Notes: generated from the sequence alone by a model not told the origin. A stretch of 36,826 nucleotides of DNA from Gammaproteobacteria bacterium (GCA_003972985.1 QNZQ01000157.1:1-36826); one strand, 5' to 3'; numbered from the stretch's first letter, positions 25,017 through 36,698 are shown. A program made the numbers and translations.

Positions 25017-25556
25017 ATGGCAGCGGATGCAATCACCATAGCCAGACCCTATGCCGAAGCGGTCTTCGGGCGGGCGCTCGAATCCGGCCGTCTCGCCGAG
25101 TGGGGCGAGGTGCTGGAGTTTCTCGCGGCCGTGGTCTCGGATCCCGCGGCACGGGATTTCGTGACCAATCCCGCCGTGGACCAGCAGCAGAAGATCGAGC
25201 TGATCCTGGACGTGGCTGGCGAGCGTCTCGACGAGGAGGGAAAGAACCTGGTGCGGCTGCTGGTGGCAAACGGCCGCCTGGTGCTGCTGCCGGAAATAAC
25301 CCGCCTCTATGCCCACCTGCAGAGCGAGCACGAAGGACTGCTGGACGTGCAGGTGACCACGGCCTATGCGCTGGGTGAGGAACTGGAAAAGGAGATCGCG
25401 GCCATTCTCAAGGAGAAGCTCGGCCGCGAGGTGAAGATCAGCAGCGAAGAGGACCCCGGACTCATCGGCGGCGTGAAGATACGCGCGGGTGATCTCGTCA
25501 TAGACGGTTCAGTAGCCGGGCAGCTGTCACGGCTGGCCAACGAATTAGGAATTTAA
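25017..25556 (+). CDS. atpH: ATP synthase F1 subunit delta
   Basis: A 179-residue protein (E. coli delta 177). The N-terminal helical bundle begins [16 protein letters not shown], and the C-terminal family signature is [23 protein letters not shown]. Delta sits on top of F1 and joins the b stalk to the alpha N-termini. It starts three bases after the atpF stop. Confidence 0.97.
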   Translation: MAADAITIARPYAEAVFGRALESGRLAEWGEVLEFLAAVVSDPAARDFVTNPAVDQQQKIELILDVAGERLDEEGKNLVRLLVANGRLVLLPEITRLYAHLQSEHEGLLDVQVTTAYALGEELEKEIAAILKEKLGREVKISSEEDPGLIGGVKIRAGDLVIDGSVAGQLSRLANELGI

Positions 25557-25569
25557 GCGGGTAAGCGAC

Positions 25570-27111
25570 ATGCAACTCAATCCCTCTGAAATCAGTGATC
25601 TGATCAAGAGCAAGATCGAAAAGTTCGAAGTCCGGACTGAAGCTCACAACGAAGGCACGGTGACCTCGGTCTCCGACGGTATCGTGCGTATCCACGGCCT
25701 CGAGGACGCCATGTCCTACGAGATGCTGGAGTTTCCCGGCAATACCTATGGCCTGGCCCTGAACCTGGAACGCGATTCCGTGGGCGCCGTGGTGCTGGGC
25801 GACTACAAGCACATCACCGAGGGTGACCCGGTGAAGTGTACCGGCCGCGTGCTGGAGGTGCCCATCGGCCCCGAACTGCTGGGCCGGGTGGTGGATGCCC
25901 TGGGCAACCCCATGGACGGCAAGGGTCCCATCGACGCCAAGCTGTCGGCTCCCGTGGAGCAGATCGCCCCGGGCGTCATCGCGCGGAAGTCGGTGGACCA
26001 GCCGGTGCAGACCGGCATCAAGGCCATCGATTCCATGGTGCCCATCGGCCGCGGCCAGCGGGAGCTGATCATCGGCGACCGCCAGACCGGCAAGACCGCC
26101 ATCGCCGTGGACACCATCATCAACCAGAAGGGCACCGGTATAAAGTGCATCTACGTGGCGGTGGGCCAGAAGAACTCCACCATCGCGCAGATCATCCGCA
26201 AGCTGGAAGAGCACGGTGCCATGGAGCACACCATCATCGTGGCGGCGCCCGCGGCTGAATCGGCGGCGATGCAGTTCCTGGCGCCCTATGCCGGCTGCAC
26301 CATCGGCGAATATTTTCGTGACCGGGGCGAAGATGCCCTGATCATCTACGACGATCTCACCAAGCAGGCCTGGGCCTACCGCCAGGTCTCCCTGCTGCTG
26401 CGCCGTCCGCCGGGTCGCGAAGCCTATCCCGGTGACGTCTTCTATCTCCACTCCCGCCTGCTGGAGCGCGCCGCGCGCATCAACGAGCACGAGGTAGAGA
26501 AGCGCACCAACGGGGAGGTGAAGGGCAAGACCGGTTCCCTCACCGCCCTGCCCATCATCGAGACACAGGCGGGTGACGTGTCGGCCTTCGTGCCCACCAA
26601 CGTCATCTCCATCACCGACGGCCAGATCTTCCTCGAGTCGGACCTGTTCAACGCCGGTGTGCGTCCCGCTATCAACGCGGGCCTCTCGGTCTCCCGGGTA
26701 GGTGGCGCGGCACAGACCAAGATCATCAAGAAGCTGGGTGGCGGCGTGCGCCTGGCACTGGCTCAGTATCGCGAGCTGGCGGCCTTCTCCCAGTTCGCTT
26801 CCGACCTGGACGAGGCCACCCGCAAGCAGCTCGAGCGCGGCGAGCGCGTCACCGAGCTGATGAAGCAGCCCCAGTATTCGCCGCTTTCCATCGCCGAGAT
26901 GGCCGTTTCCCTGTTCGCCGCCAACGAAGGCTACCTGGACGACGTGGAGCCGAACAAGGTGGTGGATTTCGAGGCGGCACTGCTCTCCTACATGAACAGC
27001 TCCCATGCCGACCTCGTCGCCAGGGTCAACGAGGAAGCGGACTGGAACGACGAGATCGAGGCGGCCTTCCACGAGGCGCTCAAGGATTTCAAGGCCAACA
27101 GCACTTGGTAA
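25570..27111 (+). CDS. atpA: ATP synthase F1 subunit alpha
   Basis: A 513-residue protein, identical in length to E. coli alpha. The P-loop is GDRQTGKT (169-176), [17 protein letters not shown] is the Walker B region, and R376 in [12 protein letters not shown] is the arginine finger that completes the neighbouring beta catalytic site. Alpha subunits bind nucleotide but do not turn over. It is 13 bases after atpH. Confidence 0.98.
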   Translation: MQLNPSEISDLIKSKIEKFEVRTEAHNEGTVTSVSDGIVRIHGLEDAMSYEMLEFPGNTYGLALNLERDSVGAVVLGDYKHITEGDPVKCTGRVLEVPIGPELLGRVVDALGNPMDGKGPIDAKLSAPVEQIAPGVIARKSVDQPVQTGIKAIDSMVPIGRGQRELIIGDRQTGKTAIAVDTIINQKGTGIKCIYVAVGQKNSTIAQIIRKLEEHGAMEHTIIVAAPAAESAAMQFLAPYAGCTIGEYFRDRGEDALIIYDDLTKQAWAYRQVSLLLRRPPGREAYPGDVFYLHSRLLERAARINEHEVEKRTNGEVKGKTGSLTALPIIETQAGDVSAFVPTNVISITDGQIFLESDLFNAGVRPAINAGLSVSRVGGAAQTKIIKKLGGGVRLALAQYRELAAFSQFASDLDEATRKQLERGERVTELMKQPQYSPLSIAEMAVSLFAANEGYLDDVEPNKVVDFEAALLSYMNSSHADLVARVNEEADWNDEIEAAFHEALKDFKANSTW

Positions 27112-27142
27112 AGGTGGAAGGAACTACTGAAGAGGTTTCAGC

Positions 27143-28012
27143 ATGGCAGGTGGCAAAGAGATACGGACCCAGATCGGCTCCATCAAGAACACGCAGAAGA
27201 TCACGCGTGCCATGGAGATGGTGGCCGCGGCCAAGATGCGCAAGGCCCAGGACCGCATGCTCGCTTCCCGTCCCTACGCCGAGAAGATGCGTGATGTGAT
27301 CGGCCACCTGGCACTGGCGCATCCCGAGCAGAAGCATCCCTTCATGCAGAAGCGCGAGGTGAAGTCGGTGGGCTATATCATCGTCTCCTCGGATCGCGGT
27401 CTCTGCGGCGGTCTCAACAACAACCTCTTCCGCAGGCTGGTGAAGGACGTCAAGCGGCTCCAGGAAGAGGACAAGGAGGTAAAGTACTGCCTCATCGGCA
27501 ACAAGGCGGTGGCCTTCTTCAGCCGTGTGGGCGGTGCGGTGATGGCGCAGGCCTCCCAGCTGGGCGAATCGGCCCACATGGAAGACCTGGTGGGCACGGT
27601 GAAGGTGATGCTCGACGCCTATCTCGACGGCGAGGTGGACGAGGTGCGGGTGGCCTACAACCGGTTCATCAATACCATGACCCAGGATCCCACGGTGGAC
27701 AAGCTGGTGCCCCTTCCCGAACCGGACGAGGAAGAGAAGGAGAAGCTCCAGCACCACTGGGACTACATCTACGAGCCGGATGCGCGCGAGGTGCTGGAAG
27801 ACCTCCTGGCGCGCTACGTGGAATCGCTGGTCTACCAGTCCGTGGTGGAGAACGGGGCCTGCGAGCAGTCGGCGCGCATGGTGGCCATGAAGGCGGCTAC
27901 CGACAATGCCGGCAGCCTCATCGACGAGCTGGAACTGATCTACAACAAGGCACGCCAGGCGGCCATCACCCAGGAGATCTCGGAGATCGTCAGTGGTGCC
28001 GCGGCGGTGTAA
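27143..28012 (+). CDS. atpG: ATP synthase F1 subunit gamma
   Basis: A 289-residue rotor shaft subunit. The conserved N-terminal helix starts [35 protein letters not shown] in outline, [10 protein letters not shown] marks the central fold, and the C-terminal helix ends [26 protein letters not shown] in outline. The two long helices form the coiled coil that turns inside the alpha/beta hexamer. It is followed by an unusually long 127-base gap before atpD holding a REP-like palindrome. Confidence 0.97.
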   Translation: MAGGKEIRTQIGSIKNTQKITRAMEMVAAAKMRKAQDRMLASRPYAEKMRDVIGHLALAHPEQKHPFMQKREVKSVGYIIVSSDRGLCGGLNNNLFRRLVKDVKRLQEEDKEVKYCLIGNKAVAFFSRVGGAVMAQASQLGESAHMEDLVGTVKVMLDAYLDGEVDEVRVAYNRFINTMTQDPTVDKLVPLPEPDEEEKEKLQHHWDYIYEPDAREVLEDLLARYVESLVYQSVVENGACEQSARMVAMKAATDNAGSLIDELELIYNKARQAAITQEISEIVSGAAAV

Positions 28013-28041
28013 TGCAGGTCGGGCTGAAGCCTGGCCTACGG
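28013..28041. repeat. REP-like palindrome in the atpG-atpD gap
   Basis: AGGTCGGGCT (28016-28025) pairs with AGCCTGGCCT (28028-28037), counting two G-U pairs, across a two-base loop, with related flanks GC and AC. It resembles the GTAGGTCGGGCT-type REP palindromes of gammaproteobacteria and differs from the repeats at 12365-12993. It has no T run and lies inside the operon. Confidence 0.55.
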
Positions 28042-28112
28042 AGGGAGAAGGATTCGCCTCCCGGGATAACGAATTCGCAAGCATTGTAACGGCTGCTCAC
28101 AAGGCGGCGTGA

Positions 28113-29513
<1,401 letters not shown>

Positions 29514-29531
29514 GCCACGGAGGTATGAACC

Positions 29532-29957
29532 ATGGCCATGACAGTACACGTGGACATCGTCAGCGCCGAGGGTGAACTCTACTCCGGCCAGGGCGAAATG
29601 ATCTATGCCCCGGCGGTGATGGGGGAGATCGGTATCGCGCCGCGCCACGCCCCGCTGGTCACCCGCCTGAAGCCGGGTGACGTGCGTGTCGATCCCGGTC
29701 AGAACAAGCCCATGGAGCACTTCTACGTATCCGGCGGCATCATCGAGGTGCAGCCCTTCAAGGTCACCATCATGGCGGACACGGGCATACGTGCCGCGGA
29801 TCTCGACGAAATGGCGGCACAGGAAGCCAAGCGGCGTGCCGAAGAGGCGCTGGCCAACAAGACCGGTCAGATGGAGATCGCCCGCGCCCAGGCCGAACTG
29901 GCCGAAGCGGTGGCCCAGCTCCAGACCATCGAAAAACTGCGCAAGCTGAAGAAGTAA
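29532..29957 (+). CDS. atpC: ATP synthase F1 subunit epsilon
   Basis: A 141-residue protein. The N-terminal beta sandwich (TVHVDIVSAEGELYSGQGEMI, then GEIGIAPRHAPLVTRLKPG) is followed by the C-terminal two-helix domain (about 88-141) that can insert into F1 and inhibit ATP hydrolysis. GGAGG lies eight bases before ATG 29532; M3 at 29538 is an alternative. It is the last gene of the operon, followed by a strong terminator. Confidence 0.97.
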   Translation: MAMTVHVDIVSAEGELYSGQGEMIYAPAVMGEIGIAPRHAPLVTRLKPGDVRVDPGQNKPMEHFYVSGGIIEVQPFKVTIMADTGIRAADLDEMAAQEAKRRAEEALANKTGQMEIARAQAELAEAVAQLQTIEKLRKLKK

Positions 29958-30007
29958 CTGCGACACATTTTCGGCTTGATCCACCGGAAAAATCTGAACC
30001 CTTTCTC

Positions 30008-30046
30008 GGCCCTGACAGTACCCACTGGCAGGGCCATTCGTTTTTT
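30008..30046 (+). terminator. Strong intrinsic terminator of the atp operon
   Basis: GGCCCTG (30008-30014) pairs with CAGGGCC (30029-30035), and the inner arms CAGT/ACTG extend the stem past one A-G mismatch to a four-base loop. A run of T follows (about 30038-30046). It ends 16 bases before the FKBP gene. Confidence 0.92.
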
Positions 30047-30062
30047 GTAGAATCGGAAAATC

Positions 30063-30563
30063 ATGAACAGAGAAACCGTAGAACCCGGAAAATACGTGGC
30101 CATCAGCTACACCATCGCCGACGAGCAGGGGAATGTCGTGGAACAGCACGACCTGCCCATCGGCTTCGTCTATGGCTCCGACACCGAGCTCATCGGCGGC
30201 ATGGACAGGGCCATCGCCGGCAAGTCTGTCGGCGATACCGTGGAAGTGAGCCTGGCGCCCAAGGATGCCTTCGGCGAGCACGATCCCGAGCTCACCTTCA
30301 CCGACGATCTCGAGAATGTCCCACCCCAGTTCCGCCACGTGGGCGCCGAAGTGCAGATGCAGAACGAGACCGGCGAGACCAAGACCTTCTACATCTCGCG
30401 CATCGAGGATGGCAAGGTCACGGTGGACGGCAACCACCCGCTGGCCGGAAAGACCCTCACCGTGCGGGTGAAGATCATCAAGGTGCGCGACGCGCAACCG
30501 GGTGAGGAGCGCACCAGCGGCATCCATGCCGCCCATGCACCGGGATCACCAACAATAAACTGA
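30063..30563 (+). CDS. FKBP-type peptidyl-prolyl isomerase, SlyD-like
   Basis: A 166-residue cytoplasmic FKBP with the SlyD two-domain layout. The split FKBP core (GKYVAISYTIADEQGNVVEQ, then ELIGGMDRAIAGKSVGDTVEVSLAPKDAFGEHD) is interrupted by the chaperone IF domain (about 75-125) and closed by VDGNHPLAGKTLTVRVKIIKV. It catalyses proline isomerisation and assists folding. It lacks the long His/Cys-rich metal-binding tail of E. coli SlyD; only two His remain near the end (GIHAAHAP). It is 7 bases upstream of glmU. Confidence 0.9.
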   Translation: MNRETVEPGKYVAISYTIADEQGNVVEQHDLPIGFVYGSDTELIGGMDRAIAGKSVGDTVEVSLAPKDAFGEHDPELTFTDDLENVPPQFRHVGAEVQMQNETGETKTFYISRIEDGKVTVDGNHPLAGKTLTVRVKIIKVRDAQPGEERTSGIHAAHAPGSPTIN

Positions 30564-30570
30564 AAAGCCT

Positions 30571-31932
30571 ATGAAACTGGGAATCGTCATCCTGGCAGCA
30601 GGCCAGGGTTCAAGGATGAAATCGAGGCTGCCCAAGGTGCTTCATCCCCTTGCCGGCCGGCCACTTCTCGCGCACGTGCTGGATACGGCGCGCGCGCTTT
30701 CACCCGAACGCATCGTGATAGTCTATGGCCACGGTGGCGAGCAGGTGCGGTCGTCCTTCGAAGACGCCGACCTTCGCTGGGTGGAACAGCGTGAACAGCT
30801 GGGCACCGGCCATGCCGTGCAGCAGGCGCTGCCGAAACTGGAAGGGCTGGACCACGTGCTGGTGCTCTACGGCGACGTGCCGCTGATCCGCGCCGGGAGC
30901 CTGCGCCACTTCATCGACACCACCGAATCGGCGCTGGGCCTGATGACGGTGACCCTGGACGACCCTTCCGGCTACGGCCGCATCGTGCGGGACGAGGCGG
31001 GCAACGTGCTGCGCATCGTGGAGGAGAAGGATGCCAGTGATGCGGAGAAGGCCATTGCCGAGATCAATACCGGCATCATGCTGCTGGGCGTCGAACGGCT
31101 CAGGGCATGGCTGCAACAGCTCAGCCTGGAGAACGCTCAGGGTGAATACTATCTCACCGATGTCATCGCCATGGCGGTCCACGAAGGCGTGGCCATCCAC
31201 GTGGCCCAGCCGACCGACCCGGTGGAGGCGCAGGGCATCAACGACCGGCAGCAGCTCGCCTGGCTGGAGCGGGTGCTGCAGCGCTGGCAGGCCGAGGAGT
31301 TGATGGAGCGCGGCGTCACCCTGCTCGATCCCGAGCGCTTCGATCTGCGCGGGAGCCTCACCACGGGCACGGACGTGACCCTGGACGTCAACGTGCTCAT
31401 CGAGGGCGAGGTGATCCTTGGCGACAACGTGCGTGTCGGCGCCAATAGCGTGCTGCGCAACGTGAAGATCGACGACGACGTGATCATCCTCGAGAACTGC
31501 GTGATCGAGGAGTCCCATGTCGGCCCCGGCAGCCGGCTCGGGCCCTTCAGCCGTCTGCGACCCGGAACCCGGCTCATCGGCGCTGCCCACGTGGGCAACT
31601 TCGTGGAGATCAAGAACTCCACCATCGGCCAGGGCTCCAAGGTCAACCACCTCAGTTACATCGGTGACACCCGCATGGGCGCCGGGGTCAACATCGGCGC
31701 GGGCACCATCACCTGCAACTACGACGGTGCCTACAAGCACCAGACGCTCATCGGCGACGATGCCTTCATCGGCTCCAACGCTGCGCTGGTGGCACCGGTG
31801 AGCATCGGTGACGGCGCCACCATCGGTGCCGGGTCGGTGATTGCGAAAGATGCCCCTGAACAGAAACTCACCCTGGCGCGTCCGCGGCAGGTGACCGTGG
31901 AAGGCTGGCAAAGGCCGCGAAAGGAGTCCTGA
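30571..31932 (+). CDS. glmU: Bifunctional UDP-N-acetylglucosamine pyrophosphorylase/glucosamine-1-phosphate acetyltransferase
   Basis: A 453-residue bifunctional enzyme (E. coli 456) that makes UDP-GlcNAc for peptidoglycan and LPS. The N-terminal uridylyltransferase domain carries LAAGQGSRMKSRLPKVLHPL, with YGDVPLI as a metal/nucleotide site. From about residue 250 the protein is a left-handed beta-helix of hexapeptide repeats (VTLDVNVLIEGEVILGDNV and on) with the acetyltransferase site near GNFVEIKNSTIG and CNYDGAYKHQT. It is followed two bases later by glmS, so the two consecutive steps of the pathway are made together. Confidence 0.97.
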   Translation: MKLGIVILAAGQGSRMKSRLPKVLHPLAGRPLLAHVLDTARALSPERIVIVYGHGGEQVRSSFEDADLRWVEQREQLGTGHAVQQALPKLEGLDHVLVLYGDVPLIRAGSLRHFIDTTESALGLMTVTLDDPSGYGRIVRDEAGNVLRIVEEKDASDAEKAIAEINTGIMLLGVERLRAWLQQLSLENAQGEYYLTDVIAMAVHEGVAIHVAQPTDPVEAQGINDRQQLAWLERVLQRWQAEELMERGVTLLDPERFDLRGSLTTGTDVTLDVNVLIEGEVILGDNVRVGANSVLRNVKIDDDVIILENCVIEESHVGPGSRLGPFSRLRPGTRLIGAAHVGNFVEIKNSTIGQGSKVNHLSYIGDTRMGAGVNIGAGTITCNYDGAYKHQTLIGDDAFIGSNAALVAPVSIGDGATIGAGSVIAKDAPEQKLTLARPRQVTVEGWQRPRKES

Positions 31933-31934
31933 AG

Positions 31935-33761
31935 ATGTGTGGAATCGTTGGCGCCATCGGCTGCAGAAACATCACCCCGGTGCTGATGGAAGGGTTGCGC
32001 CGCCTCGAGTACCGTGGCTACGACTCGGCAGGCATCGCCATCTGTGACCAGAGTGGGCGGCTGCAGCGCATCCGCTCCGTGGGCAAGGTGGCCTCGCTGC
32101 AGGAGCGGCTCGATGCCCGTCCCATCCACGGCGAGCTGGGTATCGCCCACACCCGCTGGGCCACCCACGGCATCCCCGCCGAGCGCAACGCCCACCCGCA
32201 CATGAGTGGCGAGCGGGTGGCGGTGGTGCACAACGGCATCATCGAGAACCACGCCGAGCTGCGTGCCGAGCTGGAGAAAAAGGGCTACCGCTTCGTCTCC
32301 GAGACCGACACCGAGGTCATTGCTCACCTGCTGGCTTCCGAGCTCGAGGCCGAAGGCGACCTTGAGCGCGCCTTCCGCAAGGCTGTCTCCCGCTTGGTGG
32401 GCGCCTACGCCCTGGCCGTCTCCAGCCCGGAGGATCCCGACCGCATCCTCGTCGCCCGTGCCGGCAGCCCGCTGGTCATCGGCGTGGGAAAGGGCGAGCA
32501 CTTCATCGCCTCCGATGTCTTCGCCCTGCTGCCGGAGACCCAGGACTTCATCTTTCTCGAGGAGGGGGACTGGGCCGAGATCCGGCGCGATTCGATCACC
32601 ATCTACGACCGGCACGACAACCCGGTGGAGCGTCCCGTCACCTCTTCCAAGCTCAGTGCCAGCGCCGTGGACAAGGGTCCCTACAAGCACTACATGCTCA
32701 AGGAGATCTTCGAGCAGCCCGGCGTCATCGCCGAGACCCTGGAGGGGCGCATCTACAAGGGCAAGTTGCTCGAAGAGAGCTTCGGCCACGTGGCCCGCGA
32801 GCTGCTGGACAGGACCCGCAACGTGCACATCATCGCCTGTGGCACCAGCTACCATGCCGGGCTGGTGGCCCGTTACTGGTTCGAGGAGGTGGGCATCCCC
32901 TGCATGGTGGAAGTGGCCAGCGAGTTCCGTTACCGCAAGGTGGTGGTGCCCGAGGAGACGCTCTTCGTCACCATCTCCCAGTCGGGCGAGACGGCCGATA
33001 CCCTCGCCGCCCTGCGCGGCAACAGGGACCTGGGCTATCTCGGCAGCCTGGTGGTGTGCAACGTGCCCGAGAGCTCCCTGGTGCGCGAATCCGACGTGGC
33101 ACTCATGACCCGCGCCGGTGCCGAGATCGGTGTCGCCTCCACCAAGGCTTTCACCACCCAGCTGGTGGCGCTGCGGTTGCTCGTCCTGGCGCTGGCCAAG
33201 CGCAGGGGCAAGGACGCCTCCTGGATCAGGGAGCAGGTGGACGAGCTCGAGGCGCTGCCGCGGCAGGTGGAGCAGGCGCTGCAGCTCAGCGATCCCATCA
33301 AGGAGATGGCCGAAGCCTTCGCCGACAAGGAGAATGCCCTGTTCCTGGGGCGCGGCCCCTTCTATCCCATCGCGCTGGAAGGTGCACTGAAGCTCAAGGA
33401 GATCTCCTACATCCACGCCGAGGCCTACCCGGCCGGAGAACTCAAGCACGGCCCCTTGGCGCTGGTGGACGAAAAGATGCCGGTGGTCTGCGCCCTGCCC
33501 GACGACCCCCTGCTGGAGAAGGTGCTCTCGAACCTGCAGGAAGTGCGCGCCCGCGGCGGCGAACTGTTTCTCTTCAGCGACAAGCGGGTGAACATCGAGC
33601 TGGACCGTTTCCAGAGCCTCACCCTCGACGACATCTTCCCCGGCACCGCGCCCATTGTCTACACCATTCCCCTGCAACTGCTCGCCTACCACGTGGCCGT
33701 GCTCAAGGGCACCGACGTCGATCAGCCCAGGAACCTGGCGAAATCAGTCACCGTGGAATGA
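31935..33761 (+). CDS. glmS: Glutamine-fructose-6-phosphate aminotransferase (isomerising)
   Basis: A 608-residue enzyme (E. coli 609). The N-terminal glutaminase domain begins MCGIVGAIG with the catalytic C2 and includes LEYRGYDSAG and THGIPAERNAHPH. The C-terminal half has two SIS sugar-isomerase domains (CGTSYHAG, SQSGETADT) and ends NLAKSVTVE, the conserved tail. It makes glucosamine 6-phosphate, the entry to amino-sugar synthesis. No glmS ribozyme is seen upstream; the spacing to glmU is only two bases. Confidence 0.98.
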   Translation: MCGIVGAIGCRNITPVLMEGLRRLEYRGYDSAGIAICDQSGRLQRIRSVGKVASLQERLDARPIHGELGIAHTRWATHGIPAERNAHPHMSGERVAVVHNGIIENHAELRAELEKKGYRFVSETDTEVIAHLLASELEAEGDLERAFRKAVSRLVGAYALAVSSPEDPDRILVARAGSPLVIGVGKGEHFIASDVFALLPETQDFIFLEEGDWAEIRRDSITIYDRHDNPVERPVTSSKLSASAVDKGPYKHYMLKEIFEQPGVIAETLEGRIYKGKLLEESFGHVARELLDRTRNVHIIACGTSYHAGLVARYWFEEVGIPCMVEVASEFRYRKVVVPEETLFVTISQSGETADTLAALRGNRDLGYLGSLVVCNVPESSLVRESDVALMTRAGAEIGVASTKAFTTQLVALRLLVLALAKRRGKDASWIREQVDELEALPRQVEQALQLSDPIKEMAEAFADKENALFLGRGPFYPIALEGALKLKEISYIHAEAYPAGELKHGPLALVDEKMPVVCALPDDPLLEKVLSNLQEVRARGGELFLFSDKRVNIELDRFQSLTLDDIFPGTAPIVYTIPLQLLAYHVAVLKGTDVDQPRNLAKSVTVE

Positions 33762-33975
33762 CTTCGTCACTCCATCTGCGCAAATACCCAAGCTGCATCT
33801 TTAATCCAAAGTGCCACCCTGAAGCACACCTTCTTCCGCGTGCAAGAGAGGAGACAAGGCGAGCTTTTCTCCGAGTTTAAAAGAATCGCCACGGTGAGTC
33901 CTGAAATCAGGAAGATGCGGTATTCTTCTGGGGCATTGCCTGTTTTTAGCCAATGATCGAGGCCGGTAACACACC

Positions 33976-36420
33976 ATGGCATTGAAGAAGTCTGCGCTCT
34001 ACTCCTCCCTCTGGCAGTCCTGCGACGAGCTGCGCGGCGGCATGGACGCCTCGCAGTACAAGGACTATGTCCTCACCCTGCTGTTCGTCAAGTATGTCTC
34101 CGACCGCTACGCTGGCGATCCCCATGCGCTGATCCTGGTGCCCGAGGGCGGCTCCTTCGACGACATGGTCAAACTCAAGGGCGACAAGGAGATCGGCGAC
34201 CGGATCAACAAGATCATCGGCCGCCTGGCCGAGGAGAACGACCTCAAAGGCGTGATCGACGTCGCCGACTTCAACGACGAGGACAAGCTCGGCAAGGGCA
34301 AGGAGATGGTGGACCGGCTGTCGCGGCTGATCGCCATCTTCGCGGATCTCGACCTCTCCGCCAACCGCGCCGACGGCGACGACCTGTTGGGCGACGCCTA
34401 CGAATACCTGATGCGCCATTTCGCCACCGAGTCGGGCAAGAGCAAGGGCCAGTTCTACACCCCGGCCGAGGTTTCGCGCATTCTGGCGAAGGTCATCGGC
34501 ATCGGCGGGGACACCCGCCAGACCAGTCGGTCTATGACCCGGCCTGCGGCTCCGGCTCGCTGCTGCTCAAGGTCGCCCACGAGGCGCCCCGCGGTCTGTC
34601 CATCTTCGGCCAGGAGATGGACAATGCCACCAGCCGCGCTGGCGCGCATGAACATGATCCTGCACGACGCGCCCACCGCCGAGATCTGGCAGGGCAACAC
34701 CCTGGCCGCGCCGCACTGGAAGAACCCGGACGGCAGTCTCAAGACCTTCGACTTCGCCGTGGCCAATCCGCCCTTCTCCTACAAGGCCTGGAGCAACGGC
34801 CTGGATCCGGAGCACGACGAATACGGGCGCTTCGAATACGGCATCCCGCCGGCCAAGAACGGCGACTACGCCTGGCTGCTGCACATCCTCAAGTCGCTCA
34901 AGAGCACCGGCAAGGGCGCGGTCATCCTGCCCCACGGCGTGCTGTTCCGCGGCGGCGCCGAAGGCCACATCCGCCGCAATCTGGTTCGGCGCGGCTTCAT
35001 CAAGGGCATCATCGGCCTGCCCGCCAACCTGTTCTACGGCACCGGCATCCCCGCCTGCATCCTGGTCATCGACAAGGAACAGGCCGCAAACCGCGATGCC
35101 ATCTTCATGATCGACGCCAGCCGCGGCTTCATCAAGGATGGCAACAAGAACCGCCTGCGCGAGCGCGACATCCACCGGATCGTCGATGTCTTCACCAGCG
35201 GCGCCGAACGGCCGCGCTACTCGCGCCGCGTGCCGCTCTCCGAGATCGCCGCCAACGACTACAACCTCAACATCCCGCGCTATATCGACAGCTCGGAGCC
35301 GGAAGACCTGCACGACCTCGACGCCCACCTCAACGGCGGCATCCCCGAGCGTGACATCGACGCCCTGCAAGACTACTGGCAAGTCTTCCCGACCCTGCGC
35401 CAGAGTCTGTTCGAGCCCCTGCGGCAAGGCTATGAGCAGGCCACCGTGGAGTCGGCCCAGGTCAAGCCCACCATCCTCGACCACCCCGAGTTCGCCGCTT
35501 TCCGCGAGCGCATCCTCGAACGCTTCCACGCCTGGCACGACCCGCGCCGGGCGCAGCTCCACGGCCTGAACAGCGTCACCGAGCCCAAGGCCCTGATCGA
35601 GAACCTGGCCGAGGCCCTGCTCGACCGGTTCGACGGCGCCCCGCTCATCGACCCCTACGCCATCTATCAGCACCTGATGGATTACTGGGGCGAAGCGATG
35701 CAGGACGATGTGTACGCCATCGTTCAGGACGGCTGGCTCCAGGCCGTCAAGCCCCGCGAACTGGTGGCCGAGAAAGGCAAGAAGCAAAAGGAAACCCCGG
35801 ACCTCACCATCGGCCGCAAGAAATACAAGACCGACCTCATTCCGCCGGATCTGATCGTCGCCCGCTACTTTGCCGACGAACAGGCCCACATCGACCGGCT
35901 CCAGGCCAAGGCCGACGCCGCCGCGCAGGCGCTGGAGCACTTCATCGAGGAACAGTCGGGCGAGGAAGGCCCGCTGGAAGAGGCCAGGACCGACAAGGGC
36001 AAGATCACCAGGGCCAGCCTCAAGGCCCGCCTGGCCGAGATCAAGGGCAACAAGGACTTCGACGACGAGCGCAACGCGCTGCAGCAGTGCCAGAAACTCA
36101 TCGACGCCGAGAGCGCCGCCAGCAGGAAGCTGAAAGAGGCCATCAAGGCCCGCGACGAGGCGGTGTTCAAGCACTACACCCAACTCACCGAGGCCGAGGT
36201 CAAGGAACTGGTGGTGGACGACAAATGGCTCGCCGCCATCGAGCAGGACGTGCAGGCCGAGATCGAGCGCGTCACCCAGACCCTCGCCAACCGCATCAGG
36301 GAATTGGAGGAACGCTACGCCGAGCCGCTGCCGGAGATCATGCAAACGGTCGAACAGCTCCAGCACAAGGTGGACGAGCACCTGCACCAGATGGGGCTGC
36401 AATGGGAGGCCGGGGCGTGA
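33976..36420 (+). CDS. hsdM: Type I restriction-modification methyltransferase subunit HsdM, damaged by a compensated double frameshift
   Basis: An 814-codon frame encoding a long HsdM. The N-terminal helical domain (SALYSSLWQSCDELRGGMDASQYKDYVLTLLFVKYVSD in outline) and KSKGQFYTPAEVSRIL are typical, and motif IV NPPF is at 264-267. Between about codons 183 and 220 the sequence turns into arginine-rich nonsense. Reading the next frame over 34521-34634 restores QSVYDPACGSGSLLLK and LSIFGQEMDNATS, the SAM-binding motif I region. One base is missing near 34521 and one extra near 34635, so the frame recovers. As written the protein lacks motif I and should be inactive; sequencing error is possible. 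The last 250 residues are a charged coiled coil. It overlaps hsdS by GTGA. Confidence 0.85.
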   Translation: MALKKSALYSSLWQSCDELRGGMDASQYKDYVLTLLFVKYVSDRYAGDPHALILVPEGGSFDDMVKLKGDKEIGDRINKIIGRLAEENDLKGVIDVADFNDEDKLGKGKEMVDRLSRLIAIFADLDLSANRADGDDLLGDAYEYLMRHFATESGKSKGQFYTPAEVSRILAKVIGIGGDTRQTSRSMTRPAAPARCCSRSPTRRPAVCPSSARRWTMPPAALARMNMILHDAPTAEIWQGNTLAAPHWKNPDGSLKTFDFAVANPPFSYKAWSNGLDPEHDEYGRFEYGIPPAKNGDYAWLLHILKSLKSTGKGAVILPHGVLFRGGAEGHIRRNLVRRGFIKGIIGLPANLFYGTGIPACILVIDKEQAANRDAIFMIDASRGFIKDGNKNRLRERDIHRIVDVFTSGAERPRYSRRVPLSEIAANDYNLNIPRYIDSSEPEDLHDLDAHLNGGIPERDIDALQDYWQVFPTLRQSLFEPLRQGYEQATVESAQVKPTILDHPEFAAFRERILERFHAWHDPRRAQLHGLNSVTEPKALIENLAEALLDRFDGAPLIDPYAIYQHLMDYWGEAMQDDVYAIVQDGWLQAVKPRELVAEKGKKQKETPDLTIGRKKYKTDLIPPDLIVARYFADEQAHIDRLQAKADAAAQALEHFIEEQSGEEGPLEEARTDKGKITRASLKARLAEIKGNKDFDDERNALQQCQKLIDAESAASRKLKEAIKARDEAVFKHYTQLTEAEVKELVVDDKWLAAIEQDVQAEIERVTQTLANRIRELEERYAEPLPEIMQTVEQLQHKVDEHLHQMGLQWEAGA

Positions 36421-36698
36421 GCGGCGACGTGATGGAGGTCAGGGATGCGGTTGCCGGTTACAAGGTGCCGGTGGTGGAGCCGGAGGTTCCGGCGGGATAC
36501 AAGCGGACCGAGGTGGGAGTGATTCCGGAGGATTGGCTAGTTGGCCGACTCGGGGATTCTATTGCTGCTCTTGAGGCTGGCGTGAGCGTTAATTCTACTG
36601 ATGATGAGTTTGACGGTGATTCTCCAGCGATCTTGAAAACTTCGTGTGTCCAGTCAGGAAGATTTTTGCCACATGAAGCTAACCCGAATGTTTCATGA
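36417..36698 (+). pseudogene. hsdS: Type I restriction-modification specificity subunit HsdS, 5' fragment
   Basis: Only about 93 residues from GTG 36417 (or ATG 36432) to TGA 36696-36698. YKRTEVGVIPEDWLVGRLGDSI is the standard entry to the first target-recognition domain of HsdS, followed by LEAGVSVNSTDDEFDGDSPAILKTSCVQSG in outline. Full HsdS proteins are near 400 residues, so about three quarters is missing. Base composition drops to AT-richer text from about 36530, as expected for a swapped recognition domain. The frame ends at PHEANPNVS, just where a possible mobile-element end begins. HsdS gives sequence specificity to HsdM and HsdR; this fragment cannot. Confidence 0.75.

Noticed and set aside
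31933-31960. A glmS ribozyme
   Set aside because: Only two bases separate glmU and glmS, and the ribozyme is a Firmicutes feature.
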